This document shows, in pieces, positions 17,644 through 26,215 of a stretch of 48,175 nt of DNA (positions are counted from its first letter, which is position 1; every line of letters starts with the position of its first letter). The translations under genes were made by a program, and so were the position numbers. The notes beneath the pieces were generated by a model. The model was not told the DNA's origin and searched no databases. It saw only the letters and a list, made by a program, of their open reading frames with translations. Location: NCBI GenBank assembly GCA_938042245.1, contig CALIRO010000061.1, forward strand, positions 1-48,175. The letters run 5' to 3'. This DNA is from an uncultured Thermoguttaceae bacterium. Lineage in GTDB: Bacteria > Planctomycetota > Planctomycetia > Pirellulales > Thermoguttaceae.

Positions 17644-19197
17644 ATGGTACAGTCGCTGCGTTGTGTGCCAGAGTCCACCATTATTACCGGGGCGGATTTT
17701 AGCACCGGAGCGGTAAAGTTCTTGGCATTTAACCTGCAAGGGGAAGTGGCAGCGTCGGTGCGATTGCCCACCGACCTGTGGCATGGCGATCCGCCGGAAG
17801 AAGGCCTCTCGGAGCTGAACCTGATGCAATTGGAGGGGCAGGTTCGGGCCAGTATCCGGGCCATTGCGAGCCGGTTGCGAGAGATCGGTCGGCTGGAGGA
17901 TTGGGCTGCCGCCGGGATCTCTGCCACCCATCATACAGCAGGTCGGATTGACCGGGATCGGGTGCAAGTCCGGCGGGCCATCTGTTGGAATGACCATACC
18001 TTGGCTCTCTATCATGGCCGTGGCCTGCGGCGTCTTGGCGGGCAGAAGAAAGTGCGCCAACTGATAGGCGGTCCCTGGGCGATCCGCTATACGCTTAGCC
18101 ATCTGGTCAAAGACGAAGCCTGCCTCCCGGAGCAAGACTGGAAACGTACCTGGCGGATTTTGCCGCATGGCCCCCTGGCTGCTGGCTGGATGACCGGTAA
18201 CTTTGATGTCATTAGTATCTCCTCGGCCGCTTCCACAGGCATCATGGACCTTCGGACCGGCCAATGGGAGCCAAAGATGCTCCAGTGCCTGGCCAAGGAA
18301 GACTATCGCCGTTTGGCCTGGGAGCAATTGCCTCGGATTGTGGACCAGTTTGAGCCGATCGGCCTGTTGGCCGAGCATCTGGCCTTGGAAGCCGGTATTC
18401 CGATGGACCGTCGGCCATTGGTCTTCCCGACCTCCGATGATCAACAGGCGGGATTGGTTGGCGGCGGGGCGGTGGAAGCAGGGCAGGTAGCGGTAGTGTT
18501 AGGTAATTCAGCAGTGGTCAATTCTTCCGCTCAAGAACCGCCTCGCAGCGGCCATCTCGACCTGATGCGCCTCAACTGGGGCCCGTATCTCTGGATGCGC
18601 TGCTACAACAACGGAGCGGGACTGCTGCACCATGTCTTCGGCGAAAAACCGCCATTTGAAAAACTCGAACAACAAGCCGAAAAGCTCCCCCCCGGTTGCC
18701 AAGGGGTGGCGGTCCTGCCGTTTGTGGCCCCGGAACCTTCCCGAAATATTTCCAAGCCCTGTTTCCGATGGCTTCCGAAAGAACCTCCACAACCCGGCGT
18801 AAAGTTCCGCGCTTGCTTGGAGGCCATTGCTTACTTGATTGCCCTGGGCATTCGGGAACACGAACAAGCTGGTCAGCACATCACTCGGATCACCGTCTCC
18901 GGCGGAATTGCCCGAAGCGACCTGATGTGCCGAATTTTGGCTTCGGTGCTGGGTCGGCGATTAGAACGGCTTGTGTCCGAGGAAGGTTCCGCCTTAGGCG
19001 CTGCGGTTACCGCTTTGGCTGCCCTGGAAACCTATCGGCGCCGCCAGCAAGGCGATCAGGAACCGTTCGAGGTGGCTGATGCGGCAGCAATCCTGGTGAA
19101 ATTCCGTGATCCCGTAGATCCCGTGCCGGAATGGATCCCAGCGTACCAAAAAGGTCTAGCCGAGTTCGAAAAACGCCTCCAAAAACTCGCCCGATAA
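17644..19197 (+). CDS. FGGY-family carbohydrate kinase (xylulokinase-like)
   Basis: The protein is 517 aa, within the usual 480-540 range. The N-terminal ribonuclease-H-like half has the first phosphate motif (ITGADFSTGAVKFLAF, about 14-29), AAGISATHHTAG and the ICWNDHT substrate loop that resembles the CWND/LWxD motif of xylulokinases. The C-terminal half has VVLGNSAVVNSSAQ, the adenosine site ITVSGGIARSDLMCRILASVL and EEGSALGAAVTALAAL. The enzyme should transfer phosphate from ATP to a ketose or related sugar in the cytosol; the exact substrate is not readable. It faces a sulfatase and a Gfo/Idh gene, which suggests catabolism of a polysaccharide-derived sugar. Confidence 0.9.
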   Translation: MVQSLRCVPESTIITGADFSTGAVKFLAFNLQGEVAASVRLPTDLWHGDPPEEGLSELNLMQLEGQVRASIRAIASRLREIGRLEDWAAAGISATHHTAGRIDRDRVQVRRAICWNDHTLALYHGRGLRRLGGQKKVRQLIGGPWAIRYTLSHLVKDEACLPEQDWKRTWRILPHGPLAAGWMTGNFDVISISSAASTGIMDLRTGQWEPKMLQCLAKEDYRRLAWEQLPRIVDQFEPIGLLAEHLALEAGIPMDRRPLVFPTSDDQQAGLVGGGAVEAGQVAVVLGNSAVVNSSAQEPPRSGHLDLMRLNWGPYLWMRCYNNGAGLLHHVFGEKPPFEKLEQQAEKLPPGCQGVAVLPFVAPEPSRNISKPCFRWLPKEPPQPGVKFRACLEAIAYLIALGIREHEQAGQHITRITVSGGIARSDLMCRILASVLGRRLERLVSEEGSALGAAVTALAALETYRRRQQGDQEPFEVADAAAILVKFRDPVDPVPEWIPAYQKGLAEFEKRLQKLAR

Positions 19198-19573
19198 AGC
19201 TTCCTGTTTCATACCATTTCGGTGAAACAGATGCTGCTATTTTTGTCCTTCCCGCCCAACTGCCATCTCCGTCTGCCCGCAGTGCGAACGTCTCGTCCGC
19301 CAATCATGCTCTCTACCCACTGCGGGAGAGGCCGGCCGGAGCCTCGCCCGCAAAGGCGAGGGTCGTCGGCCGGGTGAGGGGGCGCCCCCGGAGCGCAGGC
19401 ATCTCGCCCGGAGCATTATTCTGAATGCCCGCTTGCGCGGGGATAATAATGGATTCCCCCTCACCCTAACCCTCTTCCGCAGAGGGGAGAGGGGACTTTT
19501 GTCCCCCTCACCCTAACCCTCTCCCGCAGAGGAGAGAGGGGAGTTGTTTGCCTCTGCCCACCGCGGAAGAGGG
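19198..19573. repeat. Dense block of palindromic repeats between kinase and sulfatase genes
   Basis: The block contains CTACCCACTGCGGGAGAGGCC (about 19314), a GGCGAGGGTCGTCGGCCGGG segment, GAATGCCCGCTTGCGCGGGG (dRS3-like, 19423), and a nearly exact tandem pair starting CCCCTCACCCTAACCCTC at about 19457 and 19503. Each member of the pair contains CCGCAGAGG and GAGAGGGGA. TTGCCTCTGCCCACCGCGG at about 19548 repeats 5050. No gene was found. The last part reaches into the stop codon of the sulfatase gene. Confidence 0.75.
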
Positions 19574-21031
19574 TTAGGGGGTGGGTTTGGGTGCATTGGG
19601 GTTGGGCTGAGGCATTTGGGCGCCGACCGACTCTCGCCACTGGTGTAACATTTGGCGCAGTTGGGCGCCTTTTTCCGGCATTTTGGCAGCCAGATCGGTC
19701 GTTTCGCTGATATCCTCTTGTAAATTGTACAATTCTACATGCATATCTTCATAGAACTCAATCAGTTTCCAATCCCTGGCCCGCACCGCTCCATACGGCG
19801 TGGCGCCGCCTGGGTGATAATGCGGATAGTGCCAGTAGATCGCCTCCCGCGGCAGACGGGCCTGAGGGTCTTTTAGCATCGGGACGAAACTGATGCCATC
19901 TTGCTCTTCGGCTTTGAGCGGGTTGGCTAGCCCAGCAATCTCCAGAATGGTGGGGAAGAAATCGACGCTGATGACCGGTTCATCGCAGGCGCTTCCTGGC
20001 CGGGCGGCGCCGGGCCAACGCACCACCAGCGGCACCCGGACCCCTCCTTCGTAACAGGAGCCTTTGCCTTCTCGCAGAGGGGTGTTATTGGTGGGGTTGG
20101 GCCATTGTCGGCCGCCTCGGGTCAGCCCGCCGTTATCGCTGGTAAAAAAGATCACCGTCCGGTCGGTCAGTTTCAGTTCGTCCAACACGGTAAGCACCCG
20201 CCCCACCAATTCGTCCATGCTCTGCACCATGGCGGCATACTGCGGATTGCAGTGCTTCATGCCAGGCCGAACCGCCGCTTCATACTTGGGCACATACTCC
20301 TTTTTCGGTTCGATGGGAGTATGGACCTGGTAGGTGGCGATATAGAAAAAGAACGGTTCCTGGGCGTGTGCTCGGATAAGCCGAACCGCCTCCTCGGCCA
20401 ACCGATCCGTTAGATACATGTGTTCCGTCTCTGGGGTTAAAGCCAGGTTGGGCAGACGGAGTTTGCCTCGTTCATAGGGCCAATAGTAGCTTGGCGGCTG
20501 GCCCAGGTGGCAACCGGCAATGTTCACCTGAAAGCCCTGATCCGTAGGCCAAAACCCTTCCGGTCCTAGATGCCATTTGCCGATATGGGCGGTGAAATAC
20601 CCGGCTTTGCGCAGGGCCTCGGCCAAAGTGATTTCCTCTAGAGGCAAAAATTTTCGCCACGCTGGGATTTGCAGCGGGGCGTTGGGGCGCTGATGGCCAG
20701 GAATCCAATCCGTCAGGTGCAATCGGGCCGGGTATTTGCCCGTTAGCACCGCCGCCCGGGTAGGCGAACACACCGTGCAGGCCGCATAAGCCGATGTAAA
20801 CCGCATCCCCTCCCGAGCCAACCGATCCACTGCAGGCGTCTGATACAGATCGCTTCCGTAGCAGCCCAGATCCGTCCACCCCAGATCGTCGATCAAAAAG
20901 AAGATGAAGTTCCACTTGGCGGGTGTCGATGGGGAGGTTTTGGCGGAATCGGCCCCCCAGATCGCCCCGCCCAGCCAACCCATCCACCCCACCAACACCC
21001 CCACAGCCCAGCAAAGAACTCTTCGTTTCAT
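19574..21031 (-). CDS. Secreted type I sulfatase (formylglycine-dependent)
   Basis: The protein is 485 aa from the ATG at 21031, which has AAAGGAATC upstream. A signal peptide (MKRRVLCWAVGVLVGWMGWL..., cleavage near GADS) precedes the alkaline-phosphatase-like sulfatase domain. This domain has FFLIDDLGWTDLGCYG (metal-binding Asp 48-49), the modification motif CSPTRAAVLTGKYPAR with Cys 88 to be oxidised to formylglycine, IGKWHLGPEGFWPTDQGF, FFTSDNGG and a C-terminal region with YGAVRARDWKLIEFYEDMHV. It hydrolyses sulfate esters, likely on algal or other polysaccharides, in the periplasm or outside. The tail NAPKPTP and the TAA stop lie in a CCCTAACCCTC repeat. The maturase is not in the window. 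Confidence 0.93.
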   Translation of the reverse strand: MKRRVLCWAVGVLVGWMGWLGGAIWGADSAKTSPSTPAKWNFIFFLIDDLGWTDLGCYGSDLYQTPAVDRLAREGMRFTSAYAACTVCSPTRAAVLTGKYPARLHLTDWIPGHQRPNAPLQIPAWRKFLPLEEITLAEALRKAGYFTAHIGKWHLGPEGFWPTDQGFQVNIAGCHLGQPPSYYWPYERGKLRLPNLALTPETEHMYLTDRLAEEAVRLIRAHAQEPFFFYIATYQVHTPIEPKKEYVPKYEAAVRPGMKHCNPQYAAMVQSMDELVGRVLTVLDELKLTDRTVIFFTSDNGGLTRGGRQWPNPTNNTPLREGKGSCYEGGVRVPLVVRWPGAARPGSACDEPVISVDFFPTILEIAGLANPLKAEEQDGISFVPMLKDPQARLPREAIYWHYPHYHPGGATPYGAVRARDWKLIEFYEDMHVELYNLQEDISETTDLAAKMPEKGAQLRQMLHQWRESVGAQMPQPNPNAPKPTP

Positions 21032-21183
21032 GGCAAGATTCCTTTGTTTTCTAGGGATCCCTGACCAACTAAATAGAACATGGACAAGGTTGTTTTCATT
21101 CTGCTGTCTTCCAGCAGGGTGTAATGGCCCGCCGGGCAAACGAAGCTAAACATGAAGAAGGACTACATCGAACCGGCAGAGGG

Positions 21184-22209
21184 CTATTCCAACGGCAATC
21201 GCACCGGCTGGCCGCCTAGGGCCAGCGACCGGTCGATAGCTAGGCAGAGTTCATGGCTCCAGTAGGCGTCGGCAATGTTGCAGTGGCTTTCCCGGTCTTC
21301 CAAGATGCATTGGACAAAATGGGCGATCTCCGCGTCAAACGGATGATGGTGGACATCGGCAGAATCGGGCAACCCCGTTGGTACCGTACTCCAGCCGGTC
21401 TGCGCCGGGAAAAGCCGACGGGACCAAATGCGGTTTTCTCGAATGGTTCCTTCGGTACCGGCCAGTTCGACCTGGAAGGTATAAGGCATTTGGCAATCCA
21501 GGAGGGCGGATACTTTGGCCACCGCGCCACCTCGGAACCGGATCCAGGCGGTTACATTGGGCGGATATTCAAATCGGCCGGTCGGGTTATTGCCCACGGC
21601 AGAAACTTCCTCGGCCTGATCGGCCAAAAGCCAGCGAAGCATATCCACCGCATGGCAACCGGCCAGCAGCATCGCACTGCCGGCCGTTGCCTGTTTGCTG
21701 TGGAATGGCCAGGCATGATGGGTGGATGGGATGTTATGCCAGTAATCGGCCTCGGCATAGAAAACTCGGCCAATGGCGCCGGACTGGACCAGCCGATGGA
21801 TCGTCTGCACCATGGGATTCCACCGGAGGACGAAACTGGCCAGGCTTTTGACGCCGGCCTGCTGGACCGCTTCTCGCAGATGGCGAAGCTCCGGGAGGGA
21901 AAGCGCGATTGGTTTTTCCACCAGGACATGTCGGCCGGCCTGAGCGGCTTGGATGGCCTGTTGGGCGTGGAGATGGCTTGGGGTACAAATATCCACAATA
22001 TGGACCGCCGGATCGGCCAACACCTCGTCCAAACGCTGCCGGACGGGGCACTGAACGCCCAACTGCTGGGCTAACCCTTCCGCTCGCCGTCGATCCAGGT
22101 CGCTAAGGGAGACGATCTGTACCTGAGGCTGTTTGAGCCAACTGCGCCCATGCGCACCGGCCACCCAACCGGCCCCATGAATCGCCACACCAAGCTGCCG
22201 TTCGACCAC
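21184..22209 (-). CDS. Gfo/Idh/MocA-family oxidoreductase
   Basis: The protein is 341 aa from a GTG at 22209, with AACAGGAG eight bases upstream; this fits the family better than an in-frame ATG at 22284, which adds 25 non-conserved residues. The N-terminal Rossmann fold has VAIHGAGWVAGAHG, DLDRRRAEGLAQQLG, VDICTPSHLHAQQAIQAAQAG and the family motif EKPIAL. The C-terminal substrate domain shows the pattern VLRWNPMVQTIHRLVQSGAIG, DYWHNIPSTH and HAVDMLRWLL. It is an NAD(P)-dependent sugar or cyclitol dehydrogenase or isomerase of unknown substrate. Located 150 bases upstream of the sulfatase gene on the same strand, it may be cotranscribed with it. A Sec signal is absent, so it is cytoplasmic. 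Confidence 0.92.
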   Translation of the reverse strand: MVERQLGVAIHGAGWVAGAHGRSWLKQPQVQIVSLSDLDRRRAEGLAQQLGVQCPVRQRLDEVLADPAVHIVDICTPSHLHAQQAIQAAQAGRHVLVEKPIALSLPELRHLREAVQQAGVKSLASFVLRWNPMVQTIHRLVQSGAIGRVFYAEADYWHNIPSTHHAWPFHSKQATAGSAMLLAGCHAVDMLRWLLADQAEEVSAVGNNPTGRFEYPPNVTAWIRFRGGAVAKVSALLDCQMPYTFQVELAGTEGTIRENRIWSRRLFPAQTGWSTVPTGLPDSADVHHHPFDAEIAHFVQCILEDRESHCNIADAYWSHELCLAIDRSLALGGQPVRLPLE

Positions 22210-22699
22210 GGCTTGTGCTCCTGTTAGAATCCTCGGGAAGACGGTTCCACCGAAGGAATCGCCCTTCCAGACAAACACGCTCACTTGGGATCGCCCAGCA
22301 ACCGGAAATCCAGAAATGCTCTTTGCCCGGATGCCTTACCTGGATCTCTGCTTTCGGAGCTTGGCTTGAAATCCCCCAGCGGCATTCACGGAAACTAGAA
22401 ATGCTTTTTATCGGGAACGCTGCTTTCGCAGGGAGGACAGAACGGGATCCTTTGGTGGAAATGCCTCCGTGGGCCGCTCTGCTGCTATGTTACCTGTTTG
22501 CCGTGGGTCGTCAAGTCCCGATCCTCTCGGGCTTGGGTAAAGGCGCATGCTTCTCCGGGTCCCAAAACGAAAAATCCTGGTTCCTATACTTTTTCAGCTT
22601 TTCGGGGTATAATACCAAAGGAGTCGGGGGCGGCCTGGATGATTGTCTGGTTCATTTTGTCGGCCATTGGTATGGCGCACGCTCAAGAAGGAGTTTGCT
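22210..22699. other. Divergent spacer, no gene; degenerate repeat halves
   Basis: It lies between the Gfo/Idh gene (-) and the DUF1559 gene (+). It holds two degenerate dRS3-like halves (CTGGATCTCTGCTTTCGGAG near 22339 and CGCTGCTTTCGCAGGG near 22420), and the promoter candidate at 22608. Short open frames are not credible. Confidence 0.45.
22584..22613 (+). promoter_or_regulatory. Candidate promoter with perfect -10 for the DUF1559 gene
   Basis: TATAAT at 22608-22613 is a perfect -10 hexamer. The -35 region (CTATAC/ATACTT around 22584-22591) is weak. The gene start at 22700 (or 22826) lies about 90-210 bases downstream. Confidence 0.45.
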
Positions 22700-23854
22700 A
22701 TGTTCCATGCATTGCCGCCCGGCCGAGCAAAAGGATTTCCTTGGTTCCCAAGAGGCCCGGAGTTTGTTTCATTCGATGAGGCCAGTCTCTTATGGGGTTT
22801 TCGGTTCCGGAAGGAGTCTGTTGGAGTGTCCCTCTGGGAAAGACAAGCTTTCCCTACTCGGCTAGGGGTAGATGGTTTCACTCTGGTGGAACTGTTGGTA
22901 GTGATTACGATCATTGGTATCTTGATTGCTTTGTTGTTGCCGGCGGTGCAGGGGGCCCGGGAGTCGGGCCGACGGGCGCAATGTATGAATAATCTGAAGC
23001 AGCTTGGCCTGGCGGCTTTGCACCATGAGCAGGCCCAGGGCCATTTGCCCAGTGGCGGGTGGGGCTATTACTGGGTGGGCGATCCGGACCGGGGCTTCGG
23101 CCCAGGCCAGCCGGGCGGCTGGATCTACAATCTGCTGCCCTATATCGAACAAGAAGCCCTGCGCAATTTGGGCGCCGGCAGAAGCCAATCGGAAAAACTG
23201 GCTGCCGCTGCTACGGTGGTGATGACGCCGTTACAGATGCTCAATTGTCCATCACGTCGAAGGCCGGCTCTTTATCCTTCGAGTACTCCTCGGAATAGCG
23301 CCCCCATCTCCGGCGCCGCCAAAACCGACTACGCCATCAATACCGGAAGCGATCCGTATTCGTTTGAATGGTCTGGGCCGGGCTCGCTGAGCGATTTGGC
23401 GGCCATTGACGCCGGCACCTATACCGCTTGGCCCACCGCCGCTACTATCGTCAATCGAAACGGCGTCTGCTTTTTCCAAAGTCAGATCCAAATGGCCCAT
23501 ATTAAAGACGGCGCTAGCAATACCATTCTGATCGGGGAAAAGTTCATGAATACCGACCGCTATTACGATTCGGCCGAGGGCGGCGACAACGAATCGATGT
23601 ACTGCGGACCGAATGTGGATAACTATCGGCTGACTTACTACAATCCGAGCAATCCGGCAGCCAGTGAAGTGCCGACGCGGGATCGGCCGGGGGCGACCTT
23701 GCCCTGGCGGTTTGGCGGTCCGCATCCGGCCGGGTGCAATATGGTCTTTTGCGATGGGTCGGTGCGCATGATCAGTTTCTCGGTTGATCCACTGACGTTC
23801 AGCTACCTGGGTAACCGGAAAGACGGCCAACCGATCGATGAATCAAAACTGTAA
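22700..23854 (+). CDS. DUF1559 prepilin-like secreted protein
   Basis: The protein is 384 aa from the ATG at 22700 (AAGGAG six bases upstream), or 342 aa from a GTG at 22826 that also follows AAGGAG. The shorter form has a 17-residue leader ending GVDG|FTLVELLVV, typical of this family; the longer gives an unusually long 59-residue leader. The type IV pilin-like N-terminal methylation site (FTLVELLVVITIIGILIALL) is followed by ARESGRRAQCMNNLKQLGLA, the DUF1559 core, and the C-terminal motif H-x9-DG (HPAGCNMVFCDG). Planctomycetes carry many such genes; products are thought to be surface proteins or pseudopilins. It stands alone, divergent from the Gfo/Idh gene, with a possible promoter at 22608. 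Confidence 0.94.
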   Translation: MFHALPPGRAKGFPWFPRGPEFVSFDEASLLWGFRFRKESVGVSLWERQAFPTRLGVDGFTLVELLVVITIIGILIALLLPAVQGARESGRRAQCMNNLKQLGLAALHHEQAQGHLPSGGWGYYWVGDPDRGFGPGQPGGWIYNLLPYIEQEALRNLGAGRSQSEKLAAAATVVMTPLQMLNCPSRRRPALYPSSTPRNSAPISGAAKTDYAINTGSDPYSFEWSGPGSLSDLAAIDAGTYTAWPTAATIVNRNGVCFFQSQIQMAHIKDGASNTILIGEKFMNTDRYYDSAEGGDNESMYCGPNVDNYRLTYYNPSNPAASEVPTRDRPGATLPWRFGGPHPAGCNMVFCDGSVRMISFSVDPLTFSYLGNRKDGQPIDESKL

Positions 23855-23907
23855 AATATAGCGCATTAATTTACATCATAACAAAAGGCCCTATAGTGTA
23901 GCGATTT

Positions 23908-26202
23908 CTAGTCTAGGCGGAATGTCTGACACACCAGGCGCCAAACGCGGCTGGCCAAGGTGAGGTTTTCGGTTCGGATGCGGGCCAGACCGGTTAGGCC
24001 CGGCTGGAGCAAGCCTTCCGAATTGTCCAGAAGCACCCGGGCTTGATACGTAGGCCGATGGGTGGCTTGGCGGCTCCCCTGAGTGGCGCCCGCCGGCATC
24101 CGAGTGTTGCCCGGCCGTTGCTGCCAGTCGGTCAAGGGGATCTGAGATCGGCTTAGCTCAGCAATGGTTAATTCCTCCACGCCGGTTTCTGTTTGGCGAT
24201 ATCGGATGGGCTGGTGCGGGTAGGCGTCCAGGAGAATTTTGACTGGCTGACCTTCTTGGAGCAATTTTACATCGGCTTGATCCACGAAGAGCACGGCTTC
24301 CATTTGGGTTGGCTGGCCCACCAGGCAAAACAACGTTCCCGCTGCTAGCCAGGCGCCGAGATTTTTTGGTTCTAAGGGCGTGCCGGTCCAGGTGGGCAAT
24401 CGGCCAAGGGGGTTTTGGCCGTCGGCTTCTGGGGGTTCCCGCTGTTTGGCAGGTGGCCCCAAGACCATCCCAGCAGTAGGTGCAATTAATTTCAGTCGTC
24501 CTAAATCTTCCCGGCGTTTGGCCAGTTGGTCTTCGAGGGTGCGGAGTGCTTCTTCCAACTGGCGGAGTTGGGCAGCCGCTTCCGGGTCCCGATGCTGTTG
24601 CCACCGGGCCATTTCCACCCGAAGCCGGTACTCCTCTCGCATCCCTTCCAGCCGGGCTATCTCCAACTGGGCATCTGGGTTTTGCAGTTCCGCCAACCGT
24701 TGGCCTGCCTGGACCCATTGGCCGGGCCGAACACCTACCCACACCAATCGCCCAGGCACTTCCACATACACCGGCGCCGCCCCTGATGGCCGAATCTCCA
24801 CCGGACAGGTTACATAATGCGGCAGGGGGATGGCCAAGGCGGCCAGAAGCAGCAGCCCCAGCCCGGCTCCGCTTAGCATAGCTCGGCGGCGGTCGATTCG
24901 GCCTGTAGCACCTGGCGTGGTGAAAAAACGAACCAATCGGTACCCTGGCCAGCCCATCAGGCCCACGAGCGTTGCTCCGGCTAATGCTTGGCCGATCACC
25001 TGGAGCCGAACCGGCTCTAGGGCTTTATACAGAAACCATAAGATTCCTGCCAACACCAGCCAACGATATACAAAAGCCGCCGCTGCATATACGACCAACC
25101 ATCCCCGATACCGATCCGGTAGGTACCGGTCATGCGGGTGGGGTAGTCCCAGAAGCCAGTGGCCTGCCAGTCGGCTTAAGAGCATCGAAGCCTTCTGTTG
25201 TAAGTTAGGGATTTCCAGCAGGTCGGCGAGCACGTAATAACCGTCGTATCGCAAAAGGGGATTTCCGTTCAGTAATACAGTGTTCACCGAGCCGAGCAGC
25301 ATGGCCGCCAGCGCCGCTTGCTGCAGCAGGCCCGGCTGAGTCCACCACCAAACCAACGTGGCCAAACTGGCCAGGAGCAGCTCCACATAGATGCCAGCCG
25401 CTGAAACAGCCGCCCGATGCCATTTGCTCCTCCATAGCCAGGCGTCCGACACATTGCAGTAAAGACAAGGCGTAAACACCAACAGCATCAGGCCCATTTC
25501 GATACAGGCGCCGCCCAACCGTTTACAGGCCAAGCCATGGCCAAGCTCATGGCAGACCTTCATCCCCCCCAAAACCAGCATCCATGCTGGCAGGTTGCCC
25601 AGATGAAAAAACTCCCGAAACTCTGGAAGCCGCTCAATGAACCGATCCCAATGCACCACCACACTGGCCAGGGCTAAAAAGATCACCAAACATCCGGCCA
25701 GCACAGCCGGGGGCGAAAAAAGCCAGCCCACATACGGCAGCAACCGATCCAAAAGCGGATCAGGATTGACGCCTCGGAATCGGATGGCCAGCAGATTGCT
25801 TGCCCCGGCCACTAGCCGCCAACGACGGCCCTGTTGGGCTTGGCGGTAAAGTTCGCCGCCCTGGCCTGCTCGGTCGGAAAGCACCAGGCCTGCCTGATGC
25901 AACATGGCCACAAACCGCTGGATTTCCTCCGACCGGATAGAGCGAGGCCGGAATCGGCGGCCAAACGCCTCCTGCATCTGCCGCAAGCTATGCCGACCAT
26001 CCAACATCTGCCAAAGAAAATATTCTTCTTCCTGGAAGCGAAAATATCGAAGAGTTACCGGATCCTGAATCACCCAAGCAGGCCGACCTTGAAACTGCTG
26101 TGCAAAAACGGCCACGTCCGGCCGACGCCGCACCGGCAAGGCCCGCTCCGCGCTGCAAACCATCGGACTAACCGGCGTAACCACGGCCATACGGGGTTCC
26201 AT
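23908..26202 (-). CDS. M50-type membrane metallopeptidase fused to a HlyD-like adaptor
   Basis: The protein is 764 aa. Residues about 25-110 form a small winged-helix, PqqD-like domain. A polytopic M50/site-2-protease-like domain follows, with the zinc motif HELGH at 219-223, NPLLRYDGYYVLADLLEIPN as the second conserved motif, and several hydrophobic helices. From about residue 470 a membrane-fusion (HlyD) part follows: a biotinyl-lipoyl half (VYVEVPGRLVWVGVRPGQWV), a coiled coil of about 70 residues with Glu/Arg/Leu repeats, and a beta-barrel end (ARVLLDNSEGLLQPGLTGLA). Its ATG at 26202 follows GGAAGG closely and it lies 13 bases after the upstream adaptor gene. The three genes 29535-23908 look like one operon. 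It may process or export a peptide or polymer; no cargo gene is apparent. Confidence 0.88.
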   Translation of the reverse strand: MEPRMAVVTPVSPMVCSAERALPVRRRPDVAVFAQQFQGRPAWVIQDPVTLRYFRFQEEEYFLWQMLDGRHSLRQMQEAFGRRFRPRSIRSEEIQRFVAMLHQAGLVLSDRAGQGGELYRQAQQGRRWRLVAGASNLLAIRFRGVNPDPLLDRLLPYVGWLFSPPAVLAGCLVIFLALASVVVHWDRFIERLPEFREFFHLGNLPAWMLVLGGMKVCHELGHGLACKRLGGACIEMGLMLLVFTPCLYCNVSDAWLWRSKWHRAAVSAAGIYVELLLASLATLVWWWTQPGLLQQAALAAMLLGSVNTVLLNGNPLLRYDGYYVLADLLEIPNLQQKASMLLSRLAGHWLLGLPHPHDRYLPDRYRGWLVVYAAAAFVYRWLVLAGILWFLYKALEPVRLQVIGQALAGATLVGLMGWPGYRLVRFFTTPGATGRIDRRRAMLSGAGLGLLLLAALAIPLPHYVTCPVEIRPSGAAPVYVEVPGRLVWVGVRPGQWVQAGQRLAELQNPDAQLEIARLEGMREEYRLRVEMARWQQHRDPEAAAQLRQLEEALRTLEDQLAKRREDLGRLKLIAPTAGMVLGPPAKQREPPEADGQNPLGRLPTWTGTPLEPKNLGAWLAAGTLFCLVGQPTQMEAVLFVDQADVKLLQEGQPVKILLDAYPHQPIRYRQTETGVEELTIAELSRSQIPLTDWQQRPGNTRMPAGATQGSRQATHRPTYQARVLLDNSEGLLQPGLTGLARIRTENLTLASRVWRLVCQTFRLD

Positions 26203-26215
26203 CCCTTCCAGAGTT

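Noticed and set aside
21253..22074. A 273-codon plus-strand open frame inside the Gfo/Idh gene
   Set aside because: It is opposite a clear oxidoreductase with motifs; no ribosome site or family likeness.
24158..24742. Open frames of 130-190 codons in other frames of the M50/HlyD gene
   Set aside because: Pro/Arg-rich translations without a family pattern; they overlap the M50/HlyD frame entirely.
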